The notes under the pieces are model-generated. The model had not been told where the DNA came from. It made no database searches and was given only the letters and a program-made list of their open reading frames with translations. A stretch of 7,785 nt of DNA from Candidatus Delongbacteria bacterium (GTDB lineage: Bacteria; UBA4055). A program made the translations under genes and the position numbers. Location of the stretch: NCBI GenBank assembly GCA_003477045.1, contig DMTS01000198.1, positions 6,302-14,086 on the forward strand, given 5' to 3'. Positions 6,069-7,785 of this stretch are shown one piece after another (position 1 is the first letter of the stretch; every line of letters starts with the position of its first letter).

Positions 6069-7193
6069 TTATTTTTCGATCACTTCCACATTTGCTCTCG
6101 GAATTAAAACTTCTTTCCCGTCAAGATCAACTGTCATGACTCGTACCCAGGTTCCCGATTCGACTTTATGAAGTTCAACGGGAAGGCTTACAACTTTTCC
6201 GAGTTTTCCGAAATAAGGAGAGCGGATAATCCTGATCTGATCGCCTTTTTCAAGACCTGACTCTGCATAGTTCTTTAAAGATTTCTCTTCCTGAGGCTCA
6301 TTATGAGTGATTATTATCTCGGGACGCATAACTCCGGCTCTTATCTGAGTAGCGCCGTTGATGGATGCTTTGAAGCCTTCATATTTCTTAAGCAGTTTGT
6401 ATGTTCTGTCAGCCATAGGAATAGTACCGAAACCTTCTGTAAGAATAAGTGTGTATCCGATGTCTTCGTGACCTGTGATCGCTACCCCAAGATCATGTCC
6501 GAGAATGTCTTTTATATCCTGGTAGTCAAATCCGCCGGTTATAACACCTGCCACTCCGACATTTTTAGCTTTTGTTAATGCTTCGGTAGTTATCTTTGAG
6601 CCGCATACGATAACCTTTCCTTTCATAGTATCGTTGATCATGCTTATGTCAACTATCTGATCCGGCGATTTTGCAACAATCATAATATTTCCGTACGATT
6701 CGCCTCCAAGACCGATAATACCCTGAATGTGAACTCCTTCGGTTCTCATTATGACTCCCTCGTTCGGGATCTCGTCTTTCACTTCGCCGTCAACATAAGC
6801 GTCAATCTCAACTGGAATTGCCGCAGCATTGAAAATAACCTGCCCGGTAATTTGAGAGATCTGCGTGATCGTGCCGTCTATCGGGGCTTTATAATCGCTT
6901 TTAAAAAATCCGAAAAAACCTTTGCTCAGAGCGACAATTTCTCCGGCTTTTACAGGATCGCCCTCTTTTTTCAGCATGCACTCTATTAACTCGTTCGCTT
7001 TGCCCAACCCAAGCTGACCGGCTACGTTAATCGGATAAACCTTGCCCGGAAGTTCTGTTTTTGCTACGATCGTATCTGAAGGGATCTTGTCGCCTTTTTT
7101 TACAAGTACCTGACCAAGCAGCGGAAGCTTTCTTGTTTTTTCAATTACTATTTTTGCGGCTACTTTTAATCCCGGTGTATATGCATGAGCCAT
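6069..7193 (-). CDS. Uncharacterised protein with barrel-sandwich-like and KOW-like domains, partner of MutL-like protein
   Basis: This 374-residue protein lacks a signal peptide or membrane helix, so it is probably cytoplasmic. Residues 27-57 and 69-121 each have the v-x-x-G-D-x-V-x-x-G-x-x-(I/V)-A rhythm of lipoyl/barrel-sandwich folds (for example E-G-D-P-V-K-A-G-E-I-V-A at 77-88, then A-P-I-D-G-T-I at 103-109). No lysine stands in a biotin or lipoyl attachment motif. A middle region (about 190-290) is very conserved-looking, with V-A-I-T-G-H-E-D-I-G (237-246), T-E-G-F-G-T-I-P-M-A (252-261) and N-G-A-T-Q-I-R-A-G-V (279-288). Residues 316-340 resemble a KOW motif (G-D-x-I-R-I-I-R-S-P-Y-F-G-K-L-G-K-V), often found in proteins that touch RNA, ribosomes or RNA polymerase. 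From recall, close homologues sit beside MutL-like genes in Chloroflexi and FCB bacteria; I know of no assigned function. AGGAG (7201-7205) is seven bases before the ATG. Confidence 0.78.
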   Translation of the reverse strand: MAHAYTPGLKVAAKIVIEKTRKLPLLGQVLVKKGDKIPSDTIVAKTELPGKVYPINVAGQLGLGKANELIECMLKKEGDPVKAGEIVALSKGFFGFFKSDYKAPIDGTITQISQITGQVIFNAAAIPVEIDAYVDGEVKDEIPNEGVIMRTEGVHIQGIIGLGGESYGNIMIVAKSPDQIVDISMINDTMKGKVIVCGSKITTEALTKAKNVGVAGVITGGFDYQDIKDILGHDLGVAITGHEDIGYTLILTEGFGTIPMADRTYKLLKKYEGFKASINGATQIRAGVMRPEIIITHNEPQEEKSLKNYAESGLEKGDQIRIIRSPYFGKLGKVVSLPVELHKVESGTWVRVMTVDLDGKEVLIPRANVEVIEK

Positions 7194-7227
7194 ATCTTAT
7201 CTCCTATGTCAAATCTTTAAAGTTTTA

Positions 7228-7785
7228 TTAAACGCCGTCTTTATGAGATTTCGGCTTGTAATTTTTTGAAATATCCCATTTATTGAGCATTTCAACCCTG
7301 TTTTTCATATCTTTTGTGATATTGAACGGCCTGCCTCTTGTGTCTATTACAAGGCCGACAACACCGCCCCTCAGCTTTCTTGTAACTTTCTTGCCTTTTC
7401 CTTCGCCTACATCGAATCCTGATGCCGGTTCAATTTCAAACTCGACTTCGGTGTCGTGAGGCATATCATATCTTAAAAGCTGATTAGCATTGATCCATTC
7501 GTTCAATTTTGTACCGTCAGGAAGATCAGCTTTAATTCTTACGACAGGCTTTCCTTCTTTGACATGACCCACAGGGCAGATACTTATAGCCAGATAGATA
7601 AGACAATCCTTGTCAAAAACTTCCATCGCAGCCCTATCACATCCGGGAGCTTTCACTTCTGAAAGAACACCGAGCTGAGGCATCATGAAAATAGAGTCAA
7701 CCGCTAACTGGGTGATACCTTCAGGAAGGAAAGAATCAACAAGCATGTGTGCAGACTGGCTTCTTAGAGGAGCGTGTGAAAGTAC
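7228..7785 (-). CDS. MutL/GlmL-like protein (ASKHA-type family), N-terminus outside window
   Basis: The frame is open to the window edge, so 185 C-terminal residues are seen; an internal ATG at 7746 is not the real start because V-L-S-H-A-P continues upstream. Visible residues 1-6 (VLSHAP), 21-39 (P-E-G-I-T-Q-L-A-V-D-S and M-M-P-Q-L-G) and 140-156 (G-G-V-V-G-L-V-I-D-T-R-G-R-P) match what I recall of large proteins annotated 'glutamate mutase L' (MutL, related to GlmL). GlmL proper is thought to be an actin/Hsp70-like ATPase that reactivates coenzyme-B12 methylaspartate mutase. No mutase subunit gene is in view, so that role should not be assumed here. The nucleotide-binding part would be in the unseen N-terminal region. 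Three cysteines fall in visible residues 49-70. The gene ends 34 bases before the KOW-protein gene, and the two probably form one transcript and one functional pair. Confidence 0.78.
   Translation of the reverse strand, partial: VLSHAPLRSQSAHMLVDSFLPEGITQLAVDSIFMMPQLGVLSEVKAPGCDRAAMEVFDKDCLIYLAISICPVGHVKEGKPVVRIKADLPDGTKLNEWINANQLLRYDMPHDTEVEFEIEPASGFDVGEGKGKKVTRKLRGGVVGLVIDTRGRPFNITKDMKNRVEMLNKWDISKNYKPKSHKDGV

Noticed and set aside
7228..7746. The ATG at 7746 as the start of a complete 172-residue protein.
   Set aside because: The frame stays open to the window edge, and the upstream residues VLSHAP fit the same family, so the gene is truncated by the window rather than short.

Overview
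The window is a compact, gene-dense piece of bacterial chromosome at roughly 38-40% GC by eye. It has no RNA genes, CRISPR arrays, insertion sequences or phage genes that I can see, and no gene-free stretch of 300 bases or more. A signal-peptide-bearing outer-membrane barrel indicates a diderm bacterium. The 50-residue DGG-type repeats at the left edge, the MutL-like/KOW gene pair at the right edge and the moderate-to-low GC suggest the FCB superphylum or a related candidate phylum (Cloacimonadota/Delongbacteria-like). That placement is inference from gene content and recall, not from a marker gene. A full-length selA shows that the organism charges tRNA(Sec) and should make selenoproteins. 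No selenoprotein gene, selB, selD or selC is visible here.

Left part, plus strand: the 3' end of a repeat protein (1-399) ends at a strong intrinsic terminator (415-444). A three-gene unit follows: a ferritin/rubrerythrin-like di-iron protein (465-956), selA (963-2363) and prmC (2364-3203). The three genes share one reading frame and are separated only by an in-frame UGA and an in-frame UAA. prmC starts with TTG on the base after the selA stop and has no visible Shine-Dalgarno, so translational coupling is likely. SelA (UGA recoded as selenocysteine) and PrmC (methylation of release factors that read UAG/UAA/UGA) act on opposite sides of UGA decoding, which makes their tight coupling worth attention.

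Right part, minus strand, reading right to left: the C-terminal part of a MutL/GlmL-like protein (7785-7228, cut by the window edge), a 374-residue protein with lipoyl/barrel-sandwich-like segments and a C-terminal KOW-like motif (7193-6069), a small outer-membrane beta-barrel protein (6053-5280) and a large M29-type metallo-aminopeptidase with a ~250-residue N-terminal extension (5258-3210). Gaps are 34, 15 and 21 bases, and each of the three complete genes has a good Shine-Dalgarno, so this looks like one operon whose promoter lies beyond the window.

The two units converge. Only six bases separate prmC from the aminopeptidase gene, and a 12-base palindrome spans both stop codons. The best terminator for the minus-strand operon lies antisense inside the 3' end of prmC.

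The strongest candidate for undescribed biology is the MutL-like plus KOW-protein pair, here followed by an outer-membrane barrel gene. As far as I recall, the pair recurs in several phyla but has no assigned function.
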